Made by a program: the position numbers and the translations under genes. DNA of 64,000 bases, from NCBI GenBank assembly GCA_027943335.1, contig BSBK01002801.1:1178384-1242383 (forward strand), written 5' to 3'. The notes under the pieces were generated by a model. It was given only the letters and a program-made list of their open reading frames with translations, ran no database searches and had not been told where the DNA came from. Source of the stretch: Chamaecyparis obtusa. Its lineage: Eukaryota > Streptophyta > Pinopsida > Cupressales > Cupressaceae. Every line of letters starts with the position of its first letter. Positions within the stretch are counted from its first letter, which is position 1. This document shows positions 52,862 to 64,000 of the stretch, in pieces.

Positions 52862-54588
52862 CTAATAGTATATGAAACCATGTGATCAATTTGAGGTGAG
52901 AAAATAGTGGTGTTGAGAAGAAGGGCCTCTAGGATAAAAGTAAAAAGTTGTGTCACACTTAGGCCAACTTATGAGCACAAGTAAATTTAACTAATTCTAA
53001 CTAAAAAATATTTTTTGTCAAACATATGGTCTAGCTAGATTCATTCTAGCTAAATTGATATGTGTCACAACTTTTCCAATTTGGAAGCACATTTACTAAA
53101 TAAATGTTTTATACCACTTTGGGTCTAATTGCCAAAAAACTAAATTTACCTAGGAAAATTAATATTTCAACAACTTCTCTTATTAATGTTATTTTCTAAA
53201 AAATATTTAAAAATGACCTTTTATAGATCTATAAGTGAATTTTTTAAAAATATCTATAAATATTTTAGTTAGTTTTTATATATTCAATTTTATTTATGTT
53301 GAAAGAAAGTCATCGACACAAAAATATAAGGTTGACTATTTTGTCAAGGAAAAGTATTAAAAAAAATAAAAATTTAAAGAAAATATGATGAGTAAGAATC
53401 CATATCAAGATGATATAATTCATTTTTATTTTGGATAAATAGTTAAGACAAAAGGTGACACCATATGTAAAGTGTTATATTTTAGTACATTTAAAGTTTT
53501 AATTTTATTTTACAATATATATCTATAAAACTATTGAATAAGTATATAAGTACACTAAAGTTTCAAGCTATCAATACACACAAAAAATGAAAAAATAACT
53601 ACATAAAGAGTGATGCATGATTTAACTTCAATTTTAATATTTTGTCATCAACTAAATTTAAGTGTTTATTTTATTAAAAATATATGTACATATATTTTTA
53701 TTTATTTTTTAAGTATAAAAGTATAAAATACACTAAAAAATAAGCAACTTATTAGTTTAGATTATTTTAAAATTCTAAACATATATGCCCCATTTTGGTG
53801 GTACAATTTAGAAACTTAAATCAAAATTTGTCATTTCCTTTAGAAAAGTGTGGCACAACTTTGCACTTCTACCTACTAATTTTGAACCACATCAACTAAA
53901 AAAAATTTATGGTTTGAGCTCCCCAAAGATGTTATATAGGATTCACTAGACTTGGTAATGGATTTGGAATGAGTACATGCATTTGAACTATAAAATGGGG
54001 AAAATATTCTAGTTTTCCTCTAAGGTATAACAATGTTAAGCTATTGTTATTCATTCATGGCACAAGAACTTTCTTTCAATCATCCCATTTTTTTCATAAC
54101 TATTTAAGACTAATTTCTCACCAAGATTGAGTTGGTAGGGCCTCTATAATAAGACATTTAGAAATTAGATTATATATGTAACATTTGTGCCTTGGATAGG
54201 GGTTGTCAACCTAGTACTATAATAGGACATTTACAGCATACGTTGTACCCTTCCACAAAAAATATAGTGAGTGGGACTAGTATATTTGTTACATGATTTA
54301 CACATCACTAGAAGAGATAGTGGAAGAGATCGGTTGGTTCCACCTTGACCAACCTTATGGACATGGTTGCCCATCATATAGTTACTTGGATGACCAAAAA
54401 TATTTCCCAACCAAATATAGAGGTATGTGAAATGACCTACACATTCTATAGGTCCATCCATGCATCCATCCATAAGTTTTCTTTAGCCTAAATTACATGT
54501 TTATTCATGATAGGCATGATCATGAAAGCTAAACATTTGCAATGTCCCCTTTCTAACTTGTTTAAAGTAGTGTTGTCATTTGATTTAG

Positions 54589-54628
<40 letters not shown>

Positions 54629-55127
54629 AAATCATTCCCAAAAGATAGGGGAAAACCATTCCTTAAAAAGGGGGAGAAAGAATTCCCAAAAAATAGGGAA
54701 AGGAAAAAAAATGGTATTTTAAAAAAAAAAGTAACTTCAAAAAGTGATGGAAAGAGTGATTTTATTTAATCCAACATATATTGGTGAAGAGACTCAAACT
54801 TTTTGGGAATGATATAAAAGAAATTTTGTAGAGCTCATAGCTCATGCTTGGTTATGCTTGGTTGAATATTGTTATTGCATATGCTTCTATTCTTGAAGGA
54901 GATTGTGCTTCTTGTTGGTTTCTAAGGACAAAAACACTTGGAGCTAAAGGTGTGAACGAAAATCCATCCCTTCTTGTAGATTGTTTGCAAGGCGACAGAC
55001 ACTATTGAGAAAATTTGTGAAGTCCCTATTGGAGATAAATTTGTAAGGCTTTGAATTGTTTAGAAACAAGTGCCACGTAGCAACAAGTGCTTGTCATCAT
55101 AGTATTGTAAATATTGAAATAAAATTA
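52862..55127. repeat. Dispersed long repeat, copy B
   Basis: Direct copy of 1-2108, slightly longer through small insertions, e.g. extra bases near 53870-53930 and a longer GAT/ATG microsatellite at about 54594-54626. The Met-rich ORF 54507-54722 corresponds to 1545-1736 of copy A but differs in length and sequence, arguing against coding function. Confidence 0.85.
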
Positions 55128-55871
55128 TTTGTTATGAATTTGGAGATACATAAAGTAATTATAATTATAATATAAATTTGATTTTTAATTGTTGTTGTCA
55201 CGTTATATTATATAATATAATATAATATAATATAAAAATTATAATAAAAAATATATGAAAAATATTATAGTCAATATATATACTTTTAGGAAATTCAATC
55301 AAAATATATTAAACTATAATTATAATAAAAATAAATTCTCTACTTAATAATGCATAAATAGATTTAAGTTCATTATTAACTAATTTAATATAATTTTAAA
55401 TTAATAATATATTTTGAAATTATATATTCTTATATAGTTTACATAGATTTTTTAAAACTATAAATATACCAAAATATTATAATATAATAATACAACATAA
55501 CAAAATCTTCTAGAATAATGTATATAATTTATAATAATAATTAACTCTAATTCAATCTTACATACCAAACTTTAATTATATTTAAATTCATATAATTTTT
55601 ATGTATTATTTATCTTATATTTAAACTATTTATTGAATTATATTAATATTTATAGTATAATTTGATATATTATTTACATTATATCATTGAATACTTAAAT
55701 TAATATATATAATCATATATACTCAAAAATATTATATTATATTAAATAATATAAATTAATATATAATAAAATTATTGATAATAAAACATAGCTAAAAATA
55801 AGAATTATTAATATAATAAATAATATAAATATAATAAATACTAAAATTTAATTAATTTACTAGATAATAAC
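55128..55871. other. Extremely AT-rich tract
   Basis: Almost only A and T, with (TATAA)n runs near 55205-55240. No ORF. Such tracts can behave as a matrix-attachment-like or fragile site; that is inference. Confidence 0.85.
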
Positions 55872-55886
55872 ATTATAGGGTTACAT
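55872..55886. repeat. Target site duplication, left copy (LINE 2)
   Basis: ATTATAGGGTTACAT, matching 63839-63853 (ATTATAGGGTTGCAT) with one difference. Confidence 0.82.
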
Positions 55887-55947
55887 GTTAATGCTATGTA
55901 AAGGTTGATTTTCAAAAGAGGTATAGTGAAGAGGTGCAATGGAAAGC

Positions 55948-56142
55948 TCTAGATGAAGGATGGATCGAGGTGAATTTTGATGGTGTCGCTTAAGGAAATC
56001 CAGGATGATCAGGCGCGGGGTGTGTAGAAAGGGATGCCAATGGTAATATTATTTCTTTTGAGAAGAAAACATTAGGAGTAGGGACCAATAATGAAGCAAA
56101 AGTACCTAGGCGGCCTTATTGGGGGTTGATTTGGCACAAAGG
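55948..56142 (+). pseudogene. LINE 2 RNase H, first half
   Basis: Reads DEGWIEVNFDGVA, a TAA, then GNPG-x-SGAGCVERDANGNII, LGVGTNNEAK and, after a one-base shift, AALLGVDLAQR. The NFDG Asp, the GNPG loop and the Glu are the usual plant LINE RNase H signatures. It is interrupted by the LTR element at 56143. Confidence 0.9.
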
Positions 56143-57522
56143 TGTATCATCTTAAAATGGAACCACTTCCATGTTAAGAACGTTTAGCCCTCCCAGTAAG
56201 TGGTCTGGGGTCATATCAAGTGCCTTGAGTAGGTCTTTACATAGATCTAGCTTTTTCCCCCTATTCTGCTTCTCTCTCCACCTATTTTCAGCCTTTTTTT
56301 GGCTCCTGGTCCTGAGAATTTGAGATATGTGACCTTAGGGTCAAGGTTGACCTCAGCCCTGACCCTGGGTCCAATTTTTAAGTTTAAGAGGTTTCAAGAT
56401 ATCGAGCTTCGGAAAGTTTTATTTTCCCGCTTCTCGGTTGACTGTTTCAGATTTCAGAATGGTAAAATCTTAAATTGCATTTAATCTAGGTCCATTTCTA
56501 GGGGTTAAGGTTAATTGGGATTTAATTCTTCAATGTCGGCCTCTCTAGAAGTTTGTGCCCTAGATCACTTTAAAAGGAAGCCTTCCTCTCTCATTTTCTC
56601 CATCCACTTTCATGATCAAGAAATCAAGTTTTGAGATCAAGTGCTCAAGGTTTCTCCAGGAGATCATAAGCAAGTGAGGTGTAAAGCATCCATTCTCAAG
56701 AAAAATTATTCAAGAAATCAGCCATTCAAGCATTCAAAGTTCTCCATTGAAGATCAAGGATTCAAGCATTCAAGATTCATCATTCAAACCCTAGATCTAT
56801 CGATCATGGTGGTGTGATCTTCCTTCAAGATCCTTTGTTCATCTTCAATGTCTATTCATTATTCATTCAAGATGGATTCCAAGCATACATGGAGATTTTG
56901 ATTTACATTGTTGGGTCCAAGCTTTCATATCAATATACTTGTTTGCATTTTAAATACAATTGCATATCTATAGAATATCATAGTTGCATTATTAGATCTC
57001 TTCTACTACTTGCTAGCATTCTTATTTCAATTCCATTATTAAGGTTGATTCCAAATAGGGATTTGACTAAGGCAAACCCCTCATCCCAACAACAAAACCA
57101 TTTTTCTTGTAGCTACAGGTGCGGGACAATGAATATCAGTGTAGATCTAGATACCCTTTTCAGTGAACTTCTGAAATCCACGAACGAAATTTTCATCGGA
57201 GTTGTTTCAAGTCAAGGTCAACTTTCAATGGGGGGTAAGATTGTGCCTCGATTCTAAGGTCAAGGTCAACCTGGTTCCGAAAGACAAATTTTTTCTGGGT
57301 TTTCTTTGTCTCTGCATTTCCAGGCTGGAGCAGGTTGCAGAATCTCCTGAAACTGAACACAGACATCAAAAAATAGTGATTTCCACATCAGCCTCCTTTC
57401 AAGATAAGTATTCCTGTTTTATTTAGTTTGTATGTCCTTAACATTTTCCATCATAGATTTACATCCTTACGCTTTGTTATCATCCCCCATCTTATCCCCC
57501 TTTACATTTTTATATCTTTACA
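56143..57522 (+). repeat. 5' LTR of the 6-kb element
   Basis: 1380 bp; pairs with 60487-62131, best for the first about 1250 bp. Contains GGTCAAGGTTGACC-type repeats (56338 and 57250). Confidence 0.88.
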
Positions 57523-57525
57523 TTT

Positions 57526-57542
57526 TGGTGAACCCGCGATAG
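57526..57542 (+). promoter_or_regulatory. Primer-binding-like site of the 6-kb element
   Basis: TGGTGAACCCGCGATAG lies 3 bp after the 5' LTR, starting TGG. The tRNA is not identified. Confidence 0.65.
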
Positions 57543-57705
57543 ACAACTCTTTCTTTTTGGTGTTAGATCCTTTGTTTTCTTGCCTTAGCATTAGATTTAT
57601 TTTATGCTCTTGCATTTATATTTAAAAAATACAAAAAAAAGGTTTTGCAAAATTTCTTTAAAAATACAAAAATATTTCCATTTTTCATGCTTGTAGTGTT
57701 ACTTT

Positions 57706-58908
57706 GTGTTCAACATGCATGATTTTTGTTTTCAATACTTTGATGAAGCTTTTATTGCAAAAGAGGATAGATTCCTTAATGAGGTACATGGCAATGAGGA
57801 TGAAAATCATTTGAATGAGATCTCCATTGATCCTATTCCTATTTCACCCTCCTCCACAACCTCTTCAATTGACCTTTACAAAGATGAGTTGGGGATTGAT
57901 TTTCATTCTTCTCCTCATATATGTCTTTTCTATGAGCCTATTTTACAATATAATTTACCTTCTTTCCCCTTTAGGGATCAAGCTTTAGTGACTTATGGCA
58001 CTCCTACAATGTGCTTTATGGATAGGGATGATAATCCTCCTATTTGGGATGAACCTTTGGATTTGGATGTTGATTACTCTCTTCCTCATGAAACCATTGT
58101 GGATAATTATACTTTTTGGGATGAACCCTTGGATAAAGACATTGATTTATCTCCTCCTTGTGAAGAATCTTTGATACACGAGGGTGATTTTTTAATGGAT
58201 GACATATTCATACATGATGTTTACTCTTTTTCTAAAACACACTCCCTAGATCCTTCACCTCCATTTTGGATTCCTTCTAGTGATGAGGCATTAGTGGAGA
58301 ATGATCTGAATTCCCTTAATCCTCTTCCTCTTAGTGATGATCTTATGGAGAATCAAGATCCTACCTCATCTCCTCCTAGGATATCTTATCTTCTTCCCTC
58401 TTGTGAATCTATTTGTATTGTTGAGATAGATAACATAGTTTATCCAAAACCATTGTTGACTATCAAAGGTTTTCCTCACATTACTATCAAAGGTAAACCT
58501 ATGGAGTCTTTAGAGTTTTTCAATGATCAAGATTTGATATCTCATACCTATCGTACAAGGAATAACCCTCAACCTAATCTGGTGGTTTCTACTTCCTTAC
58601 CACCTTCTCAATCCATCATTCCATCTTATCTTACATGTTCTCAAGATCACCATGATACCTCTCAAGATGTGGCTAAGAAGGTGAATGTTAAGTTAATGGA
58701 TTCCAAGAAGAAAGTCTTTAAACCTATGCTAAAAGATTCTTTCTCCAAGTGCAAATATCCTCTTCACTATAGTAATACACATTTACTTGCTGATTATGTG
58801 CATTTCAAGATATATATTATAGAAAGGGCTGCATTAGGAATTATATCCCACTCTTGTGTGGTATTACAATTTCTTCATAATTTTACCCCTCATTATGATA
58901 TAATATAG
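57706..58908 (+). CDS. Orphan ORF of the 6-kb LTR element
   Basis: 400 uninterrupted codons, the longest intact protein frame in the window apart from the inactivated viral regions. It is acidic, Pro/Ser/Asp-rich, with a repeated motif: WDEPLDLDVDYSLPHET and FWDEPLDKDIDLSPPCEES. The middle is Ser/Pro-rich. The C-terminal part has LLTIKGFPHITIKGKP, KKVNVKLMDSKKKVFKPM and a hydrophobic end. No gag, zinc-knuckle, protease or RT motif. It sits in the gag position. Intactness in a non-autonomous element may reflect recent activity or chance. Function unknown. Confidence 0.6.
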   Translation: MFNMHDFCFQYFDEAFIAKEDRFLNEVHGNEDENHLNEISIDPIPISPSSTTSSIDLYKDELGIDFHSSPHICLFYEPILQYNLPSFPFRDQALVTYGTPTMCFMDRDDNPPIWDEPLDLDVDYSLPHETIVDNYTFWDEPLDKDIDLSPPCEESLIHEGDFLMDDIFIHDVYSFSKTHSLDPSPPFWIPSSDEALVENDLNSLNPLPLSDDLMENQDPTSSPPRISYLLPSCESICIVEIDNIVYPKPLLTIKGFPHITIKGKPMESLEFFNDQDLISHTYRTRNNPQPNLVVSTSLPPSQSIIPSYLTCSQDHHDTSQDVAKKVNVKLMDSKKKVFKPMLKDSFSKCKYPLHYSNTHLLADYVHFKIYIIERAALGIISHSCVVLQFLHNFTPHYDII

Positions 58909-60471
58909 ATCTCTTCTCCTCTTGTCTCTAGACTGGGGGGCAAGATGTTTATTTTCATCTAGTCTCCTAGGATCCATTAAGCTTTTAGCATATATTGTGT
59001 CTTAAGTTTAATTGGCATTCTTTCTATCCTATCTCTCTATGGTTTTGTATTATGTTTATAATCATCCATAGGTTCTATTCAAGATATCTTTCCTAACACT
59101 TTTTTTTTGCAAAGGTATCCCTTGTCTTCATCCATTGGGGGGCAAGTTTCTTCCTTCTTTCTCTTTGTCTAGGGATATACTTTCTTTAGCTTAGTGGCAT
59201 TTTTTTATATTGCAACACTATTTCATTATACTGAGTGATGTTTTGACCATGGATATCCTTTTATATAAGAGGTTATTGTCCTAGGTCATCACCTCTTCTT
59301 TATTTTGTAAATTATGTTCTTTATAAACTCTTACCCTTGATTTGGTGTTAGAGTTGTTTCCCTCGTTCCAAAGATTCCTCTTCCTCTTGATTGTAGGGAG
59401 CTAGATGATCGAATCTTTGTTTCCTATTGAAAGATGATATTTTATCTAAAGCACTCCTCTATGGTTGGGGTCTTGTTGATAAGATCTCTTTCTCTTTGAG
59501 GATCCTTTTTCCATAAGTGACGTATCCTTTTCACGATTATCTATGTTCTTGGATGTAGGGGTCAGTACCCTTCGCTAATAATATGGTGGACCTTGTTGTT
59601 AAACATGATATCTCCTTATGTTGTGAAGTAGGTATCCTATTTCTCTTCCTTATCATGTCTAGTAGATAGCCACGATAAGGAGGGGGGCATATATAGGGTC
59701 TCCCTTGTACTATAGTTTTTCATTTATATTATAAATCCTCTGAAGGTAACACACATAAGTTGATAAATCCTGAAGAGACATGCATTTTTCAATTTTCAAT
59801 ATGCTAAATCCTCTGAAGGTATCACACATAAGTTGCTAAATCCTAAAGAGACACGCATTTTCAAGTTCAAATATGCTAAATCTTCTGAAGGTAGCGCACA
59901 TAAGTTACTAAATCATGAGGAGACACACATTTCATATTCATAGTGATACAAGAAGGTGGATCTATGGGTATTCCAGAAGCGATCAAAAGATGCATTATGA
60001 TTACAAAGTGTAGTTTATGGGTGAACTATTAGGTTTGGCCACCCATTTAGCTCTCCCTCCTTGGTGATTCACAGTAAGGTGGGCATCTTAATAGGCGAGG
60101 TAATCACTTTCTCTTTTCTCTCTTTTCGCTTTCATGCTAGTAGGATCAAATCATGAAGCTATGTTATTTATAGTGTTTCTCTTGTCTTTCTTATGTAATC
60201 ATTTATTCTTTTATGATAGCTTTCCAAATATGATATTAGTATAGGAAATATTTCTTAGCAAGGTTTCCTTTGCTAGTTGATTTGGGTTTGTTTTAATACT
60301 AACCCCTCTTTTTATGTTTTCGCACCCTCGTGCATGTGTGTTGAGTTAGAATCTTTTAGCCTGGGGGCTTGTGTCCTTAAGCTAAGTGTTATTTTATCTC
60401 ATTGTGAATCCACTTGGATCTCTCCTTTCTTCTCCTTTACCAAGAGTTTGCATTGAATCCATACTCTTGCT
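58909..60471. other. Internal region of the 6-kb element after the ORF
   Basis: No gene. Contains three tandem units of about 73 bp (59733, 59806, 59878) beginning AAATC(C/T)TCTGAAGGTA and containing CACATAAGTT. Bounded on the right by the polypurine tract AAAGTGGGGGC at 60472-60482. Confidence 0.75.
59733..59935. repeat. Three tandem ~73-bp units
   Basis: Starts near 59733, 59806 and 59878; each has AAATC(C/T)TCTGAAGG, (C/G)CACATAAGTT and AGAGACA(T/C)GCATTT or a close variant. Confidence 0.85.
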
Positions 60472-60482
60472 AAAGTGGGGGC
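60472..60482 (+). promoter_or_regulatory. Polypurine tract of the 6-kb element
   Basis: AAAGTGGGGGC, 4 bp before the second LTR. Confidence 0.8.
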
Positions 60483-60486
60483 TTAA

Positions 60487-62131
60487 TGTATCATCTTAAA
60501 ATGGAAGCACTTCCATGTTAAGAAAATTTAGCCCTCCGAGTAAGTGGTCTAGGGTCATGTCAAGCACCTTGAGTAGGTCTTTACATGGATCTTTCTTTTT
60601 CCCCTTATTCTTCTTCTCTGTACACCTATTTCCAACCTTTTTTTGGCTCCTGGTCCTGAGAATTTGAGATCTCTGACCTCAGGGTCAAGGTCAACCTTGA
60701 CCCTAACCTAGGGCAGAGTTGACCTCAACTTTGACCTAGGTCAGAGTCGACCTCGACCCTGACCCTGGGTCCAATTTTCAAGTTTTGGAGGTTTCGAGAT
60801 ATCGGGCTTCAAAAAGTTTTATTTTCTCACTTTCGGGTCGGCTATTGCAGATTTTAGAATGGTAAACTCTTAAATTGCATTTAATCTAGGTCCATTTCTA
60901 GGGGTTAAGGTTAATTGGGATTTAATTCTCCAATGTTAGCCTCTGTAGAATTTTGTGCCCTAGATCACTATAAAAGGAAGCCTTCCACTCTTATTTTCTC
61001 CATCCACTTTCATGATCAAGAAATGAAGTTTTGAGATCAAGTGCTCAAGGTTTTCTCAAGGAGATCATAAGAAAGTGAGGTGTAAAGCATCCATTCTCAA
61101 GAAAATTTATTCAAGCAATCATCCATTCAAGCATTCAAATTTCTCCATTGAAGATCAAGGATTCAAGCATTCAAGCCTTTGAAGGGATTTGGTTCAAGCA
61201 TTCAAGATTCATCATTCAAACCCTAGATCTATCCATCATGGTGGTGTGATCTTCCCTCAAGATCCTTTGTTCATCTTCAAGATCTATTCATTCTTCATTC
61301 AAGGTGGATTCCAAGCATACATGGAGGTTTTGATTTACATTTATGGTTTTGATTTACATTGTTGAGTCAAAGCTTTCATATCAATATACTTGTTTACATT
61401 TCAAATACAATTACATATCTATAGAATATCATAGCTTCATTATTAGATCTACTTCTACTACTTGCTAGCATTCTCTATTTCAATTTCATTATTAAGGTTG
61501 ATTCCAAACCGGGGTTTGACTAAGGAAAACCCCTCTTCCCAACAACAAAACCATTTTTCTTGCAGGTACAGGTGTGATACAGTGAATATTAGTGCAGATC
61601 TAGATACCTTTTTCGGTGAGCTTTCAAGATCCACGAATAGAATTTTTTTCAGAATTGTTTTAGGTGAAGGTCGACCTTCAGTGGGGGGTAAGATTGTGCC
61701 TCGATTTTGAGGTCAAGGTCGATCTGACTCTAAGAGACAAAATTTTTCTAGGTTTTCTCTGTCTCGGCATTTCCAGTCTAGAGTAGGTTGCAGAATTCCC
61801 TGAAACTGTGCATAGACATCAGAAAATAGTATTTTCTAGATTTACCCAATTTTGAGGTTAGCATTTGTCTTCTATTCATTTAAGATTTCAAGCACATAAT
61901 TTCTATAGAGAATTATAAGATCTTCTCCTTTCTTCATATTCTCCATAGTTTGATTCGTTTGTGTATTGATTACTTCTTTGTGATTAATCAATTTGGATCT
62001 CTCCTTTTGGGAATTTGGATTAGGGATAGATCCTATAGTCCTCCATCTACATTTTCCAACCATCCTCACATAGATATAACAATATTTTATAATAGGATAA
62101 AGATAGATCCAACATATTTTTATCCTTTACA
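60487..62131 (+). repeat. 3' LTR of the 6-kb element
   Basis: Partner of 56143-57522; longer by about 265 bp. Extra segments include GACCTAGGTCAGAGTCGACC-like repeats near 60720, an additional phrase near 61165, and a dissimilar last 300 bp. Confidence 0.85.
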
Positions 62132-62340
62132 AGAGCCTTCATGTTCAAAATTTGCATTTGGAGGGTGATTCTTAGATAATTGTAAATGCCACTACAACTA
62201 GTAAATCACACACATGGCAGTTAGAGAAGGTGGTTTATATCGTAAAGAAAAAATTGAGCCTTTTTTAAAATTTCAAAATCTCACATATTTACCGAGAGGG
62301 AAACACACTTTCTGACTCATTGTACAACTTGGCAAGTGAC
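62132..62340 (+). pseudogene. LINE 2 RNase H, second half
   Basis: After the LTR element: SLHVQNLHLEGDS-x-IIVNA, WQLEKVVYIVKKK and HIYREGNTLSDSLYNLA with a shift. EGDS and REGN...D are the conserved acidic motifs. Stops are present. Confidence 0.88.
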
Positions 62341-63838
62341 GTGGCAACTACATAACAACTAGAGGATGATGACATCATGGAGATCAATTTGAAGTGATCA
62401 AATGGGATGTTTTGAGTTGGCAAACACATTGAAGGACATAGTATGACAAAGTTGTAATTAATACACAAGAAGGTGGCACAAGAAAAATTTAGTTATGTTG
62501 CCTTCACACATTCTTCTATGGGTGCATTCAATGCAGGGTATGTGGTACCCAATATACATTTTATTTTTTGTACATCCAAAACCATTTTGAGTGGCTACAA
62601 AAATAGTTGAGGTTGGAGAGTAGGTGAAAAGAAAGGAAGAAATGGAAGAAAAATTTTCCTTTAGTACAACGAAGCAACATATGGCCTTCAAAGGGTCTCT
62701 CATAGAGGAACAATTGAAGAATATTTTATCCTCAACCCATCCTTTCTTTGTCAACATTAGGTGGGCTCTTGGGGGGGTTGAATATGTAGTCTCAAATTTC
62801 AAGTGGAGGACCAACACAAATGTGGCTTCACTACCCTGTGCCTAGGGTTTACATTTTGGGTCCAAATAACAGGTGAAGTGCATTGTTGAGAGACGTGTGT
62901 CATTTGAGTGGATAGTGGGGCTCAATGAAATCTTGAATTTTACAATGCCTAGATGAGGGTTTGTTACAGCTCAAGGAGATTGGTTGGGTTTTCCTAGGTT
63001 TCACCCATATGTGCACCCATTTATCTTCCATCGAATCTTGGGGGACATATTGGCTAGGAGGAAAGAAGAAATAAGGGCATGGGCCCTACTAGTGGAGTTT
63101 ATATATGACTAGGATATTGAGCTGGCAATAGGAATTTCTCAAAGCTAGATGAACCCTAAATTTTTTTAGTTATGTTTGACAAGCACATGGGAATAAATAG
63201 AATGACAAAGGCATGAGAGGAAGAGAGATGGGTAGGGTCATGGTCGTGGAGGTGCCAACAGAGAAAGAGGACCAAAATGTGGGGCAACTGGGCTAGGGAG
63301 AACTCAGAGGTTTGGTCATGCACCCCATAGAAACTATGTTTGAGGACATGGTATGTGTGTAGGCACTCATGCTGGCAATTTTGAGGTGAACAAGGTTGCT
63401 AGGGTTTCTCCTGTCAATAGGATTTTAGGTAGTGTTTCATTTGAGGTTGGTGATTTGTCAGGCACTCAAGGTGTGGGAGAGCTATTTGGTTCATCATCCT
63501 ACTTGTTTTCATCTCACTCCCTTCCCTAAGAATGGTTGTGTCAGGTCATGTGTTTGTGGTGTCTAGTATGGTATGCAGAGGTAGTATGAACAACAATAAA
63601 TTTTATTGTGATACATCAACTGTATATATTTTGTTTTGGGTTGTAGAAGGGTAATTTTGTATAGTTTTACCCACCCCTTAGATTGTATATGATCATTGTG
63701 TATGTTACCAGATGATCAAAGTTTTGACACTATCGAGTAGGGAGTGTAGATTTTAGGTGGAACAGTGAATGATATGTCTCAAATATAATTATTTACTATA
63801 ATTTTCAATAAAATAGTCCTTTTACCGATTAAAAAAAT
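62341..63838 (+). pseudogene. LINE 2 downstream region and tail
   Basis: About 1.5 kb after RNase H. Readable frames include MKRKEEMEEKFSFS (from 62624) and, further on, WLGFPRFHPYVHPFIFHRIL and RRKEEIRAWALLVEFIY, broken by stops. An Arg/Gly-rich stretch lies near 63190-63300. No recognised domain. Ends in CCGATTAAAAAAATATT. Confidence 0.45.
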
Positions 63839-63853
63839 ATTATAGGGTTGCAT
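63839..63853. repeat. Target site duplication, right copy (LINE 2)
   Basis: ATTATAGGGTTGCAT; partner of 55872-55886. Confidence 0.82.
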
Positions 63854-64000
63854 AGGAAATGAGAAAATCTTGTGTACTCCATGAGAAATGAGAGCGGTGA
63901 CTTTGTAATTAGCATCTAATTCTTCTTTATTAAGGAAAAAAATAGTTCAAATAGAAAAAAATCTTTAAAATTGTTTTTGTTGATTATTAAAAATGGCAAC
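63854..64000. other. Right-edge flank
   Basis: AT-rich sequence, no recognisable feature. Confidence 0.5.

Larger units (their letters stand above)
56143..62131 (+). mobile_element. 6-kb LTR element without pol, in the second LINE
   Basis: LTRs at 56143-57522 and 60487-62131 start TGTATCATCTTAAAATGG and end TTTACA. A primer-binding-like site follows the first LTR and a polypurine tract (AAAGTGGGGGC) precedes the second, so the orientation is plus. The internal part has one ORF (57706-58908) and no RT, integrase or protease. The LTRs agree well for about 1250 bp, but their last parts (57390-57522 versus 61836-62131) are dissimilar, with about 160 extra bp in the second. Flanks are AAAGG and AGAGC, so the duplication is degraded or absent. 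Confidence 0.88.
55887..63838 (+). mobile_element. Second LINE, 5'-truncated, split by an LTR element
   Basis: Starts inside ORF2 just before RNase H (55887), with RNase H split at 56142 and 62132. It continues through a downstream region and ends in an A-rich tail (ATTAAAAAAAT) before the 15-bp duplication. The 3' sequence shows no visible similarity to LINE 1, so it is another L1 family. The LTR element at 56143-62131 lies within it. Confidence 0.85.

Noticed and set aside
1..55127. Copies 1-2108 and 52862-55127 as LTRs of one element
   Set aside because: No TG/CA ends, primer site or polypurine tract at their borders, and the left end lies outside the window.

Overview
This window is a repeat-rich stretch of a large plant nuclear genome. 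It is AT-rich and no ordinary single-copy protein gene was found outside mobile elements. Evidence for a plant: L1-type LINEs with an RNase H domain, a chromovirus-type Ty3/Gypsy element primed by initiator tRNA-Met, an integrated caulimovirid (pararetrovirus), a plant-type tRNA-Asp(GTC), and captured fragments resembling a plant H2B and a CHD-type remodeler. A gymnosperm or another giant genome would fit, but the sequence does not prove it.

Layout. 1-2108 is one copy of a dispersed repeat; its partner lies at 52862-55127. 5385-5456 is an intact tRNA-Asp on the minus strand. It sits 4 bp from a decayed endogenous pararetrovirus (5461-9921, minus), which encodes movement protein, coat protein and protease in one frame broken by four TAG stops. 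The reverse transcriptase is missing, and an inverted fragment of its own movement protein is joined to the end.

10711-52532 is one L1-type LINE with a perfect 12-bp target duplication (10699-10710 and 52533-52544), expanded by nested insertions. ORF1 carries a 0.64-kb foldback. ORF2 is split in the RT by an unclassified 0.75-kb segment that itself received a 21.5-kb Gypsy chromovirus (15907-37377). ORF2 also carries a 5'-truncated LINE tail (37912-38316), and it is split in RNase H by a 10-kb non-autonomous LTR element (40252-50265, TSD GTATT). Inside the Gypsy RT sits a 15.5-kb element with terminal inverted repeats (18875-34402).

That 15.5-kb element is the most interesting part of the window. 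It has subterminal palindromes, a transposase-like gene, a convergent second gene of about eight phase-0 exons, an open histone H2B reading frame, an intron-containing CHD remodeler fragment, a 338-bp triplication and a 12-copy satellite of 357 bp.

55887-63838 is a second, 5'-truncated LINE (15-bp TSD with one mismatch). It is also split in RNase H by another LTR element without pol (56143-62131). Nearly every coding region carries stops or frameshifts, so this is a graveyard of elements of different ages. By eye, the LTRs of the 10-kb element differ at about 2.8% of sites and those of the Gypsy element at about 9%. The only sequences that look potentially functional are the tRNA gene, the short H2B-like frame and the orphan ORF of the second LTR element.
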